Positions 16,484 through 25,243 of a DNA stretch of 64,000 nucleotides are shown piece after piece. Below the pieces are notes generated by a model that saw only the letters and a list, made by a program, of their open reading frames with translations, was not told where the DNA came from and did not search any database. The first letter of the stretch is position 1. Every line of letters starts with the position of its first letter. Location: assembly GCA_046269235.1 (NCBI GenBank), contig JBJZOS010000003.1:1-64000 (forward strand), written 5' to 3'. A program made the translations under genes and the position numbers. This stretch comes from Soonwooa sp032078105. Lineage in GTDB: Bacteria; Bacteroidota; Bacteroidia; Flavobacteriales; Weeksellaceae.

Positions 16484-17392
16484 TCTATTAACATCTATTC
16501 AGGAAATACTGTTAATCTTGTTTTAGGTTTTGCTAAAACATGATTTGGAGTTAGTGGTACGTTACGACGTTTACAAGATTTCAATATTTATTCGGACAGA
16601 GAGCGTATAGCTAATCAATACAATCAAGCTGTACTTAACTATACGCCAACTTTAACTAAGCAGTTTGACTAAAGTTTAGCCAACATTTATTTTCATCAAG
16701 CGCAACCAAAATTGACTTTTTTCCCCCAAAGAACATCTGGCGAAATAGGATCGCAATTTAACATCAATTATCAGTTCAAAAAAGGAACTGCTCTTAGTGG
16801 AAAATATGCAACAGATGTCGCTATTAACTTTGCAAACTGGTACGGTCTAAAAGTAAGATAGCGTGTTTATGAAGATTTCCACACCGTTGAGACTGAAGCC
16901 TTAGATCTTGGCAAACATTACTACTCGTATTTCAATGTCGATATTAGAAAAAAACTATCGCAAAGCTGAAATACAGCTTTAGTCTACATTTATCAAGATT
17001 ATAATACGAATGGAATCCAAGAGACAGAAGCTCATGTGTACGCTACGACGGCTGATTGGGATAACTTATTCAAAAATAATAAAAGTTCTTTAAAGCTAGA
17101 AGATAAACATCAATGGGCTAGCTCATCGTTCAAAAATTGGCTTGCAGCGCTAGCTGAATTTAATTTTAAAAAGAATTGGTCTATATTTGTAAGTGATATG
17201 TATAATTACGGCATTGATGACAAGGAGAAGCAGGTGCATTATTTTAATTTTGGAGCTGTGTTTAGGAATAACTCAGCCCAAGTTCAGGCTTCTTACGCAC
17301 GCCAAAGAGGAGGATTAATATCTGCGCGTGACGTTTATCGTATGCTTCCGGAAAATACCTGCTTTTTGCTGAATATCAATACAAGATTGTAG
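16472..17392 (+). pseudogene. DUF6029-type outer-membrane-associated protein, 3' part with four in-frame stops
   Basis: One frame runs from about 16472 to the stop at 17390-17392, interrupted only by TGA 16541, TAA 16670, TAG 16859 and TGA 16967. The translation alternates aromatic and polar residues as in outer-membrane beta strands, and ends with QVQASYARQRGGL followed by a short P-E-N-T...LNINTRL strand, like the C-terminus of Bacteroidetes DUF6029 proteins. The 5' half is gone. The absence of frameshifts over 300 codons points to recent inactivation by substitutions. It lies 32 bp upstream of dsbD. Confidence 0.65.
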
Positions 17393-17424
17393 ATCAGTTT
17401 CAAAAATTTAATAATTAGCTAAAA

Positions 17425-19494
17425 ATGAATTTAAAGAGAGTTTTATTATTCTTTTCCATTATTTTTTCGGTTTTAGTCTTAGCGCAAGTTCAGAATCCTG
17501 TAAAGTTTCTATTTGACGTTAAAGACTTGGGAAAAGGAGAGTATGAGGCAGTATTAACTGCCAAAATGGAAGACAAATGGCATATTTATTCGCAGGATTT
17601 GCCACCTGATTCAGGTTTTCCAACAGAGCTCAAATTATCTTCAAAAGAAGGTATTACAACAGTCGGCAAAGTCCTAGAAATTGGAAAAAAACATGATGAA
17701 TATTCCGAAGCTTTCGGTGCTCAGATTGTGTATTATGCGAATCAAGTTTTATTTAAACAAAAATTCAGAGCAAAAAACCCTGATAAAGATTTTAAAGTTG
17801 CAGCAGAGATAACTTATCAAGTTTGTAATGACAGATTGTGTCTTGCACCTACAACTTTAGAGTTCGAAAAAGCTGTTAAAAGTACAACGGCAGTGTCTAC
17901 AGAAGATGCGAAAGCTGAGGCCGTAACAACTTCACAGATGGATACAGCTTTGGTGGCAGTACAAGAAGCTAATGGCGAAGTAAGTGTTGTACCACCAACA
18001 ATGTCAGGACACGAAAAAGAATTAAAAATTAAGTCTTTAGACTTCAAAAATCCGTTAACTAATTGTGGAACAGTTCAAGAAAAAACAGGTGGAGACAACA
18101 ATTGGTTAATCTTAGCTCTAGGATTTTTAGGAGGACTTATTGCACTATTAACACCATGTGTTTTCCCGATGATTCCGTTGACGGTTTCGTTCTTTACAAA
18201 AGGTAGTAAAGACAAAGCGAAAGGGAAAAGAGATGCCTTTATATACGGATTCTTTATCTTATTAATCTTCGTATTATTAAGTATTCCGTTCCATATAATT
18301 GATGGGATTTCTGGGAATATCTTTAATCAAATCTCAACAAATATTTGGTTGAATTTATTCTTCTTTGTGATCTTTATTTTCTTTGCATTCAGTTTCTTTG
18401 GATACTACGAAATCACGCTTCCTAACTGGGTTGCGAACAAATCATCTAAGGCGGAAGAAGCTGGTGGAATCATCGGTATCTTCTTCATGGCTTTGACATT
18501 GGTTATCGTTTCATTCTCTTGTACAGGACCTATTTTGGGAAGTTTGTTAGGAGGCGTTGTTACGGGATCGTCTAATGTGCCGACTTTATTAACTTTTGCA
18601 TTAGCCGGATTTGGTCTATCGTGGGCATTGGTTTTCGGATTGTTAGCATTATTCCCACAAGCATTACAAAATCTTCCAAAATCTGGAGGTTGGATGAACA
18701 CTGTTAAAGTTGTACTTGGTTTTATCGAAGTTGCTTTAGCGTTAAAATTCCTTTCAAAAGCAGATTTGGTTTCCAAAACTTTCATGTTAAAAAGAGAACT
18801 ATTCATTGTTCTTTGGATTATCATTACGATAGGATTAGTACTTTATTTATTCGGGAAAATCAGATTCCCGCACGATGATAGAGAACCAAAAATCTCTTTA
18901 GGTAGAAAGCTTTTAGGCGCTTTAGGTTTAGGTTTTTTAGCTTATTTAATTTACGGTTTAATCCCTGCTGATAAGCCAAAACTTCAGCTGTTAAGTGGAA
19001 TTCTTCCTCCAATGAATGTGAGTTATTTCCATAAAGAAGAGGATGGTATTTTAGGTTTAAAATTGCATCATAATTATTTCGATGCTTTAGAAGAAGCTAA
19101 AAAACAAAACAAACCACTTCTTATCGACTTTACAGGTTATGGATGCGAAAACTGTCGGAAGATGGAAGAGTTTGTTTGGAGTCAAGATGACATCTTGCCT
19201 TTATTACAAAATGATGTGGTTATCGCTTCGGTTTATGTTGATGACAAAGAAGAGTTGCCAGAAGCTGAACAAATGAAAATTGATATGGGCGGCGGTCAAA
19301 TGAAGAAAATCAAAACAATTGGTGATAAGTGGTCGATGTTCCAACAAGTGAATTTCAACAACAATTCGCAACCGCATTATGTGTTGGTGACACCTGATCA
19401 GAAAGTTATTAATACGCCAGTATCGGGCTATATGCCAAAAGACGATTTCAAAAAGTTTTTAGAATGTGGAATCAATTATCATAAAAAGAATTAG
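17425..19494 (+). CDS. dsbD: protein-disulfide reductase DsbD
   Basis: A 689-residue inner membrane protein that passes electrons from cytosolic thioredoxin to periplasmic proteins. It has a signal peptide (LLFFSIIFSVLVLAQ), an N-terminal alpha domain with the cysteine pair in VCNDRLC, and a central block of about eight membrane helices from residue 230 with TPCVFPMIP and SFSCTGPILG, which carry the transmembrane cysteines. A C-terminal thioredoxin domain has YGCENCRKM (CxxC). All three redox pairs are intact. It is a single-gene unit with a strong terminator. Confidence 0.93.
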   Translation: MNLKRVLLFFSIIFSVLVLAQVQNPVKFLFDVKDLGKGEYEAVLTAKMEDKWHIYSQDLPPDSGFPTELKLSSKEGITTVGKVLEIGKKHDEYSEAFGAQIVYYANQVLFKQKFRAKNPDKDFKVAAEITYQVCNDRLCLAPTTLEFEKAVKSTTAVSTEDAKAEAVTTSQMDTALVAVQEANGEVSVVPPTMSGHEKELKIKSLDFKNPLTNCGTVQEKTGGDNNWLILALGFLGGLIALLTPCVFPMIPLTVSFFTKGSKDKAKGKRDAFIYGFFILLIFVLLSIPFHIIDGISGNIFNQISTNIWLNLFFFVIFIFFAFSFFGYYEITLPNWVANKSSKAEEAGGIIGIFFMALTLVIVSFSCTGPILGSLLGGVVTGSSNVPTLLTFALAGFGLSWALVFGLLALFPQALQNLPKSGGWMNTVKVVLGFIEVALALKFLSKADLVSKTFMLKRELFIVLWIIITIGLVLYLFGKIRFPHDDREPKISLGRKLLGALGLGFLAYLIYGLIPADKPKLQLLSGILPPMNVSYFHKEEDGILGLKLHHNYFDALEEAKKQNKPLLIDFTGYGCENCRKMEEFVWSQDDILPLLQNDVVIASVYVDDKEELPEAEQMKIDMGGGQMKKIKTIGDKWSMFQQVNFNNNSQPHYVLVTPDQKVINTPVSGYMPKDDFKKFLECGINYHKKN

Positions 19495-19516
19495 TTCTTT
19501 ATATAAAGTTTAAATA

Positions 19517-19548
19517 AAATCCGCGCTTTAGGTCGCGGATTTTTTATT
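19517..19548 (+). terminator. rho-independent terminator of dsbD
   Basis: AATCCGCG and CGCGGATT form the stem with an 8-nt loop, followed by a T-run. Confidence 0.85.
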
Positions 19549-19610
19549 TCTAAATTCTAGTATAACTCGAAATGATCATAAAAAATTAAAGTTAAAAATC
19601 AAAAAACAGA

Positions 19611-20234
19611 CTATTTTTTCTGCGCCAGAATTCTTCTAATTTCCACAATTTGCTTGTCAACAATTCTTATTAAATCCTTCTGTTGCTTTCTATCTTCAAT
19701 CTTTTTATTGTCGGTGGCCTCATTTCCGTCGCAGTCATTGCTTTTAAATAAAAACTGAATCGGGATTTTATTTTGATCATAATAAATTCGGTTTTCCTCA
19801 TAACAAGATTCCGCAGCAGATTGGTAATACACGAAAAACAATGTATCATTTTTAAAATAATAACTGAATTTTTGTTGCCATTCATAACCATTAAATTCTC
19901 CCGAATACACTGTTATTCCATTTGGAAGAATGCATTCTTGCACTTTATTGATAAATTCCATTTCGGTATCTTTATCCAAGTTAGCCTTCCAATTTTCTTC
20001 ATTATTTTTGCAATGTTTTGAAGTGGTGGCTCTACTTTTTTGAGCCTCGTCATACCAAGTTTTAATATCAAAAATCCTTTGTTCTAGAGTAGTAGGATTC
20101 TTTTTTATTGATGGATTAACGACGGTTGAATCGACTGTTTTTTTATCAACTAGAATTTGTTTTTCCTTTATTTCTTGACATGAAATAGAAATTATTAAAA
20201 CACTAAAAATTTGAATTATTATTGAATTTTTCAT
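19611..20234 (-). CDS. hypothetical lipoprotein
   Basis: A 207-residue protein starting at the ATG at 20234, selected because it opens a lipoprotein leader (MKNSIIIQIFSVLIISISCQ, lipidated Cys at 20). A further upstream start would place extra residues before the leader. The mature part is hydrophilic, with a lysine-rich linker, then a region with several aromatic strands (KFSYYFKNDTLFFVYYQ) and a lysine-rich helical end. No known domain is recognised. It is transcribed away from the thiamine operon, whose promoter lies about 80 bp upstream on the other strand. Confidence 0.75.
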   Translation of the reverse strand: MKNSIIIQIFSVLIISISCQEIKEKQILVDKKTVDSTVVNPSIKKNPTTLEQRIFDIKTWYDEAQKSRATTSKHCKNNEENWKANLDKDTEMEFINKVQECILPNGITVYSGEFNGYEWQQKFSYYFKNDTLFFVYYQSAAESCYEENRIYYDQNKIPIQFLFKSNDCDGNEATDNKKIEDRKQQKDLIRIVDKQIVEIRRILAQKK

Positions 20235-20312
20235 AATGTAAAATGGGTTAAACTTTCTGATAAAATGCAAAAACACTTCCAACTTTTTGTCGGGTTTTTA
20301 AAAGTTGTAAAA

Positions 20313-20343
20313 TTTGGAAGTACAAAAAAAATTTATATCTTCG
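20313..20343 (+). promoter_or_regulatory. promoter of the thiamine operon
   Basis: TTTG (20313-20316), a 19-nt spacer and TATCTTCG (20336-20343) fit the Bacteroidetes -33/-7 promoter (TTG-N19-TAnnTTTG) with one mismatch. Transcription would begin close to 20350, exactly where the riboswitch starts. Confidence 0.6.
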
Positions 20344-20349
20344 CTGCGA

Positions 20350-20430
20350 ACTTTAGGGGTGTCTACAAAAAGTAGGCTGAGATTTTACCCTCACAACCTG
20401 ATCTAGATCATACTAGCGTAGGGAAAAGTA
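20350..20430 (+). ncRNA. TPP riboswitch (THI element)
   Basis: The conserved core is present in order: GGGGTG near the 5' end, the pyrimidine-sensing GGCTGAGA (20374-20381), ACCCTCACAACCTGATCT and the AGCGTAGGGAA box (20415-20425). The basal P1 helix is ACTT (20350-20353) with AAGT (20426-20429). It precedes thiS by 73 bp and should turn the operon down when thiamine pyrophosphate is high. No rho-independent terminator is present. Downstream pairing possibilities are listed separately. Confidence 0.95.
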
Positions 20431-20480
20431 AATGGTCATCTTGGGCGCAATCTGCGTTCGTGTATCCATTCCTAAAGTCA
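20431..20480 (+). promoter_or_regulatory. candidate expression platform of the TPP riboswitch
   Basis: AATGG (20431-20435) can pair with CCATT (20466-20470), enclosing a GCGCA/TGCGT mini-hairpin. Directly after it, CCTAAAGT (20471-20478) is an exact complement of ACTTTAGG (20350-20357), the 5' strand of P1. The distal 8-bp pairing and the ligand-stabilised P1 exclude each other. The switch mechanism is inferred. Confidence 0.5.
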
Positions 20481-20503
20481 ATTTTAATTTAAAATGAAAC
20501 GGA

Positions 20504-20710
20504 ATGGAACTTATCATCAATCACACATCTACTTTTTTTGAAGTTTCCAAGTTAACTTTGGAAGCATTGGTTATGCAGCATTGTCAGGGGAAAACTTCTG
20601 GTTTGGCGGTAGCTGTCAATCAAAAAGTAGTTCCAAAAAAATTGTGGTCCCAAACAATTTTACAAAATAAAGATTCTATTCTGCTCATTACCGCTACACA
20701 AGGCGGTTAG
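20504..20710 (+). CDS. thiS: sulfur carrier protein ThiS
   Basis: A 68-residue ubiquitin-like protein that ends in the Gly-Gly needed for adenylation and thiocarboxylate formation (ITATQGG). It also has the family AVAVNQKVVPKKLW segment. It donates sulfur for thiazole ring formation by ThiG and is charged by the ThiF encoded last in the operon. It is the first gene after the riboswitch, 26 bp before thiC. Confidence 0.93.
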   Translation: MELIINHTSTFFEVSKLTLEALVMQHCQGKTSGLAVAVNQKVVPKKLWSQTILQNKDSILLITATQGG

Positions 20711-20736
20711 ACGTTTTTAATCAGTAAAAATTAAAT

Positions 20737-22551
20737 ATGAAACAAGAGCAAATTACCACACAAACTTTTCCTAATTCTCGAAAAGTTTATATTCCGGGAT
20801 CTTTGCATCCGATTAAAGTTGCGATGCGCGAAATCAGTCTTCAGCCTACAAAATTGAATAGAGGTGGAGAAGAGTTTAACCCTCCCGTAACGGTTTATGA
20901 CACTTCTGGGCCTTATACGGACATCAATTCTACAATTGACATACGCAAAGGTTTAGAGCGTATTCGTGAAGAATGGATTTTAGAAAGAAATGATGTTGAG
21001 GTTTTGGAAGGTATTACTTCTGAATACGGCAAACAACGCCTTGAGAATAAGGATCTAAACGATTTGCGTTTTGCTTATTCACACTTACCGAAGGTAGCGA
21101 AAGAAGGCAAGAATGTTACACAATTACATTATGCGAAACAGGGCATTATTACGCCAGAAATGGAATATGTTGCTATTCGTGAAAATCAAAAAATTGACCA
21201 ACTAGAATCAGCAACTGCAGGAATGAATCATCAACATGCTGGTGAAAGTTTCGGTGCTAATACGCCAAAAGGAAAAATTACGCCTGAATTTGTTCGTGAC
21301 GAAATTGCAGCGGGAAGAGCCATCATACCAAATAATATCAACCATCCCGAAAGCGAACCAATGATTATTGGACGAAACTTTTTAGTGAAAATTAATGCAA
21401 ATATTGGGAACAGTGCGGTGACCTCAAGCATTGAAGAAGAAGTCGAAAAAGCGGTTTGGGCTTGTCGTTGGGGCGCAGATACCATTATGGATTTGTCCAC
21501 AGGTAAAAATATCCACGAAACCCGCGAATGGATCATCAGGAATTCTCCCGTTCCCATCGGAACTGTGCCTATTTATCAAGCTTTGGAAAAAGTAAAAGGT
21601 GTTGCCGAAAACCTTACCTGGGAAATTTTTAGAGACACCTTAATTGAACAAGCAGAACAGGGCGTTTCTTACTTTACGATTCATGCAGGCGTACTCTTGC
21701 GCTACATTCATTTGACGGCCGAACGTGTGACGGGGATTGTGTCGCGAGGTGGTTCTATCATGGCAAAATGGTGTTTATTTCATCATAAAGAGAATTTTTT
21801 GTACACTCATTTTGAGGAAATTTGCGAAATTATGAAGCAATACGATGTGGCTTTTTCGTTAGGAGATGGTTTGCGCCCAGGTTCTATCGCTGATGCAAAC
21901 GATGCTGCCCAATTCGCCGAACTCGAAACGCTTGGTGAGTTAACGAAAATTGCTTGGAAGCACGATGTTCAAGTGATGATCGAAGGTCCTGGCCACGTCC
22001 CGATGCATTTAATTAAGGAAAATATGGAGAAGCAGTTGCAGGAATGTGACGAAGCGCCTTTTTATACGTTAGGACCTCTAACGACGGATATTGCGCCAGG
22101 TTACGACCACATTACGTCGGCGATTGGTGCGGCGATGATTGGCTGGTACGGTTGCGCCATGTTGTGCTATGTTACACCAAAAGAGCATTTGGGTTTACCC
22201 AACAAAAAAGATGTGAAAGATGGCGTTATCACCTACAAATTGGCAGCTCATGCTGCAGATTTGGCGAAAGGTCATCCAGGCGCGCAATATCGGGATAATG
22301 CATTGAGCAAAGCGCGTTTCGAATTCCGTTGGGAAGATCAGTTCAATTTGTCGCTGGATCCCGATACAGCAAAAGAATTTCATGATGAAACTTTACCCGC
22401 AGATGGTGCAAAAGTGGCGCATTTTTGTTCCATGTGTGGTCCCAAATTCTGTTCAATGAAAATTACGCAAGAAATTCGCGAGTCTGCTGCTCAAGGAATG
22501 CAAGAAAAGTCTTTAGAATTTATTGATAACGGAAAAGAATTGTATCTGTGA
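20737..22551 (+). CDS. thiC: phosphomethylpyrimidine synthase ThiC
   Basis: A 604-residue radical SAM enzyme that converts aminoimidazole ribotide to the thiamine pyrimidine (HMP-P). The iron-sulphur motif CSMCGPKFC (CX2CX4C) lies near the C-terminus as expected. Other signatures are NIGNSAVTSSIEEEVEKA and EGPGHVPMH. Full length. Its stop overlaps the next start by 4 bp (GTGA). Confidence 0.97.
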   Translation: MKQEQITTQTFPNSRKVYIPGSLHPIKVAMREISLQPTKLNRGGEEFNPPVTVYDTSGPYTDINSTIDIRKGLERIREEWILERNDVEVLEGITSEYGKQRLENKDLNDLRFAYSHLPKVAKEGKNVTQLHYAKQGIITPEMEYVAIRENQKIDQLESATAGMNHQHAGESFGANTPKGKITPEFVRDEIAAGRAIIPNNINHPESEPMIIGRNFLVKINANIGNSAVTSSIEEEVEKAVWACRWGADTIMDLSTGKNIHETREWIIRNSPVPIGTVPIYQALEKVKGVAENLTWEIFRDTLIEQAEQGVSYFTIHAGVLLRYIHLTAERVTGIVSRGGSIMAKWCLFHHKENFLYTHFEEICEIMKQYDVAFSLGDGLRPGSIADANDAAQFAELETLGELTKIAWKHDVQVMIEGPGHVPMHLIKENMEKQLQECDEAPFYTLGPLTTDIAPGYDHITSAIGAAMIGWYGCAMLCYVTPKEHLGLPNKKDVKDGVITYKLAAHAADLAKGHPGAQYRDNALSKARFEFRWEDQFNLSLDPDTAKEFHDETLPADGAKVAHFCSMCGPKFCSMKITQEIRESAAQGMQEKSLEFIDNGKELYL

Positions 22552-23135
22552 AAATCATCATTAGTCCAGAAGAAAATGTAAAAAATGAAACCGATTTGAT
22601 TAATGAGTTTTTTGATCAAGGCTTGGATTTATTTCATATTCGGAAACCAAAGTTTTCAGAATTGGATTTAATCAGTTACGTTTTCGGAATTGATGATAAA
22701 TATAAGTCTAAATTAGTGGTTCATCAACATTTTGAAACCGCACTGGAGTTAGGCTTGCATCGTTTTCACATTAAAGAAAAGTTTAGAAAAAACAATGATT
22801 TTTGTTTTAAAGAAAATGTAATTTATTCGACATCTACACATTCTATCGAAGATTTTAATCAATTGGAAAAGCTTTGGGATTACGCGTTTGTCAGTCCCGT
22901 TTTTCCAAGTATTTCTAAGATTGGTTATGGTGAAAATTTTCAAATTTTATCAGATTTAGAGAAAAGAGAAAATTACAAAACTAAGCTCATTGCTTTGGGT
23001 GGAATAACGCCCAAAAATCAACATTTGGTGTATGAACATGGCGTAGAAGGTGTTGCATTTTTAGGTTCGATTTGGGAAAATGAAAATCCTTTAAAAGTTT
23101 TTGAAACATGTATTCAGAAAGGCCATTTGTGTTAA
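22548..23135 (+). CDS. ThiE/TenI-like protein
   Basis: A 195-residue TIM-barrel protein of the thiamine-phosphate synthase / TenI family, started by GTG inside the ThiC stop. It keeps LFHIRKPKFSE near the start, STSTHSIEDF, FVSPVFPSISK and IALGGITPKN, but the usual ThiE segment for diphosphate/Mg binding (NDD...DGVHLGQ) is replaced by VVHQHFETALELGLHRFHIK. A better ThiE follows two genes later. I therefore favour a TenI-like thiazole tautomerase or an auxiliary role, though annotation pipelines would call it thiamine phosphate synthase. Confidence 0.75.
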   Translation: MKIIISPEENVKNETDLINEFFDQGLDLFHIRKPKFSELDLISYVFGIDDKYKSKLVVHQHFETALELGLHRFHIKEKFRKNNDFCFKENVIYSTSTHSIEDFNQLEKLWDYAFVSPVFPSISKIGYGENFQILSDLEKRENYKTKLIALGGITPKNQHLVYEHGVEGVAFLGSIWENENPLKVFETCIQKGHLC

Positions 23136-23854
23136 GTGTTGCTGGATTTGATCCTTGTGGTGGCGCCGGAATTCTTGCCGATGTAAAGACTTTTGAACAA
23201 CATCAAGTTCAAGGTTTGGCGGTGATGACGGCAAATACTTTACAAACGGAAAATCAGGTTTTTTCTGTACGTTGGATTGCAATTGAAGACGTTTTAAAAA
23301 GCATCAAAGCTTTGCTCGATTTTTATCGAATTAAAACTGTGAAAATTGGAGTTGTTCCCAACTCAAACTATTTGAAAAGCATTGTTGATGTTTTAAACAT
23401 GAGTAATTCTAAGCCACTAATTGTTTGGGATAGCGTTTTGAAAAGCTCGTCTGGAAAGACTTTTTTTAATGAAAAAGATATTAAGAATGTAAAGGAAATT
23501 CTGCCACATTTCGACTTAATAACGCCCAACTTTTTGGAGTTTGAGTATTTAAAATCGATGAAAATTCTCAATGAAAATCAAAAAATGCCTTGCAATGTTT
23601 TATTGAAAGGCGGACATCGAAAAGTTGCGGAGGGTTCGGATATTTTGTTCACAGAAAATGAAATTTTCGAGATTACACCAAAGGTAGAAAAAGTCTTTCA
23701 AAAACATGGTTCTGGCTGCGTTTTATCAAGCGCAATTGCTGCTAATTTAGCGTTAGGAAAGAACATCCAACAAGCTTGTACGGAAGCAAAAATTTATATC
23801 GAAAATTATTTAAAAAGTTCACCAAATCTTTTAGGACATCATGCAAAAATTTGA
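23108..23854 (+). CDS. thiD: hydroxymethylpyrimidine/phosphomethylpyrimidine kinase ThiD
   Basis: A 248-residue ribokinase-fold kinase that phosphorylates HMP and HMP-P. Seen: SVAGFDPCGGAGILADVKTF, the substrate-binding start of the family (usually DSSGGAGI; here DPCGGAGI), VLLKGGH and the anion-hole motif HGSGCVLSSAIAANLA. It overlaps the previous gene by 28 bp and the next by 14 bp, so translation of the middle of the operon is tightly packed. Confidence 0.93.
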   Translation: MYSERPFVLSVAGFDPCGGAGILADVKTFEQHQVQGLAVMTANTLQTENQVFSVRWIAIEDVLKSIKALLDFYRIKTVKIGVVPNSNYLKSIVDVLNMSNSKPLIVWDSVLKSSSGKTFFNEKDIKNVKEILPHFDLITPNFLEFEYLKSMKILNENQKMPCNVLLKGGHRKVAEGSDILFTENEIFEITPKVEKVFQKHGSGCVLSSAIAANLALGKNIQQACTEAKIYIENYLKSSPNLLGHHAKI

Positions 23855-24464
23855 AAAAATACAATACATTTCTCAGGGCAATACTGCGGAAGTTCAATTT
23901 AAAAACATTGAAAATGCTTTAGAAAATGGCGCAAAATGGATTCAGCTTCGTTGGAAAGAGACTTCAATAAATGATATAAAATTATTGGCTCTGAAAGTAA
24001 AAATGCTATGCGAAAATTATAATGCAACTTTTATCATTAATGACGATGTGGACTTGGCTGCAGAAGTCGATGTAGACGGCGTTCATTTGGGTTTAAATGA
24101 TATGGATATTTTAAAAGCGAGACAAATTTTAGGCTCTGAAAAAATTATTGGTGGAACGGCAAATACTCTTGAAGATGTACAACAAAGAATTTCCGAAAAC
24201 TGTGATTATATCGGACTTGGACCATTGCGATTTACATCAACAAAGAAAAAATTGAGTCCAATTTTAGGCTTTGAAGCTTATCAAAAAATAATTAATCAAC
24301 TTCAAAAAAATAATATGAATTTCCCACCGATCTATGCCATTGGTGGCGTAACGAAAAACGACATTCACGCACTTCAAAATATTGGAATTTATGGTGTGGC
24401 TTTATCGCAATTAATTACTGAAAGCCCCTCAATGATCCAAGAATTACAAACAGAATTTATATGA
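23841..24464 (+). CDS. thiE: thiamine-phosphate synthase ThiE
   Basis: A 207-residue TIM barrel that joins HMP pyrophosphate and thiazole phosphate into thiamine phosphate. It carries the full motif set: WIQLRWKE, FIINDDVDLA, DGVHLGLNDM, GGTANTLEDVQ, YIGLGPLRFTSTK and YAIGGV. This makes it the catalytically credible ThiE of the two in the operon. It overlaps thiG by 4 bp. Confidence 0.93.
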   Translation: MQKFEKIQYISQGNTAEVQFKNIENALENGAKWIQLRWKETSINDIKLLALKVKMLCENYNATFIINDDVDLAAEVDVDGVHLGLNDMDILKARQILGSEKIIGGTANTLEDVQQRISENCDYIGLGPLRFTSTKKKLSPILGFEAYQKIINQLQKNNMNFPPIYAIGGVTKNDIHALQNIGIYGVALSQLITESPSMIQELQTEFI

Positions 24465-25234
24465 AAAAATTACAAATAGGCGGCACCGACTTTTCATCAA
24501 GATTATTCTTAGGAACAGGGAAATTCGGGAGTTTAAGTCAAATGCGAGAATCCGTTCAAGCTGCAGAATCTGAGTTGGTAACCATGGCTTTAAAACGTGT
24601 TGATTTCGATTCTCCAACAGACGAATTATTAGCAGAATTAAAGAAAACAAAAGCAAATCTTTTGCCCAATACTTCAGGGGCGCGAAACGCAAAGGAAGCA
24701 GTTTTAGCTGCGGAATTGGCACGCGAAGCTTTAGAAACCCACTTCGTAAAATTAGAAATTCATCCAGATCCAAGATATTTGCTACCAGATCCGATCGAAA
24801 CGCTGAAAGCCACGGAAGACTTGGCGAAATTGGGTTTCGTAGTGATGCCTTACATTCATGCAGATCCCGTGTTGTGCAAATTGTTGGAGAACGCAGGAAC
24901 GTCCGTTGTAATGCCTTTGGGAGCACCTATTGGAACAAATAAAGGTCTTAGAACAATCGATTTTTTAGAAATCATTATCGAGAACAGTAAAGTCCCTGTG
25001 ATTGTAGATGCAGGAATTGGTGCACCTTCTGACGCAGCAAAAGCCATGGAATTGGGAGCTGATGCGGTTTTGGTGAATACGGCGATTGCTGTTGCTAAGA
25101 ATCCTGTAGAAATGGCGATTGCTTTTAAAGAGGCTGTTATAGCGGGACGACGAGCTTTTGAAAGTGGTTTGGGAACAATTAGAAACCGAGCCGAAGCTTC
25201 TAGTCCGTTAACTGCTTTTTTGTTGGATGATTAA
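24461..25234 (+). CDS. thiG: thiazole synthase ThiG
   Basis: A 257-residue TIM barrel that builds the thiazole from deoxyxylulose phosphate, dehydroglycine and ThiS thiocarboxylate. The start has the typical SRLFLGTGKFGS, and TMALKRVD contains the Schiff-base lysine. Further signatures are LLPNTSGARNAKEA and PVIVDAGIGAPSDAAKAMELGADAVL (two pieces of the phosphate site). It works with ThiH, whose gene starts 9 bp later. Confidence 0.96.
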   Translation: MKKLQIGGTDFSSRLFLGTGKFGSLSQMRESVQAAESELVTMALKRVDFDSPTDELLAELKKTKANLLPNTSGARNAKEAVLAAELAREALETHFVKLEIHPDPRYLLPDPIETLKATEDLAKLGFVVMPYIHADPVLCKLLENAGTSVVMPLGAPIGTNKGLRTIDFLEIIIENSKVPVIVDAGIGAPSDAAKAMELGADAVLVNTAIAVAKNPVEMAIAFKEAVIAGRRAFESGLGTIRNRAEASSPLTAFLLDD

Positions 25235-25243
25235 AGAAATACC

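Noticed and set aside
24444..24926. Long minus-strand frame opposite thiG
   Set aside because: It lies antisense to a fully supported thiG, has arginine/leucine-rich shadow composition and no promoter.
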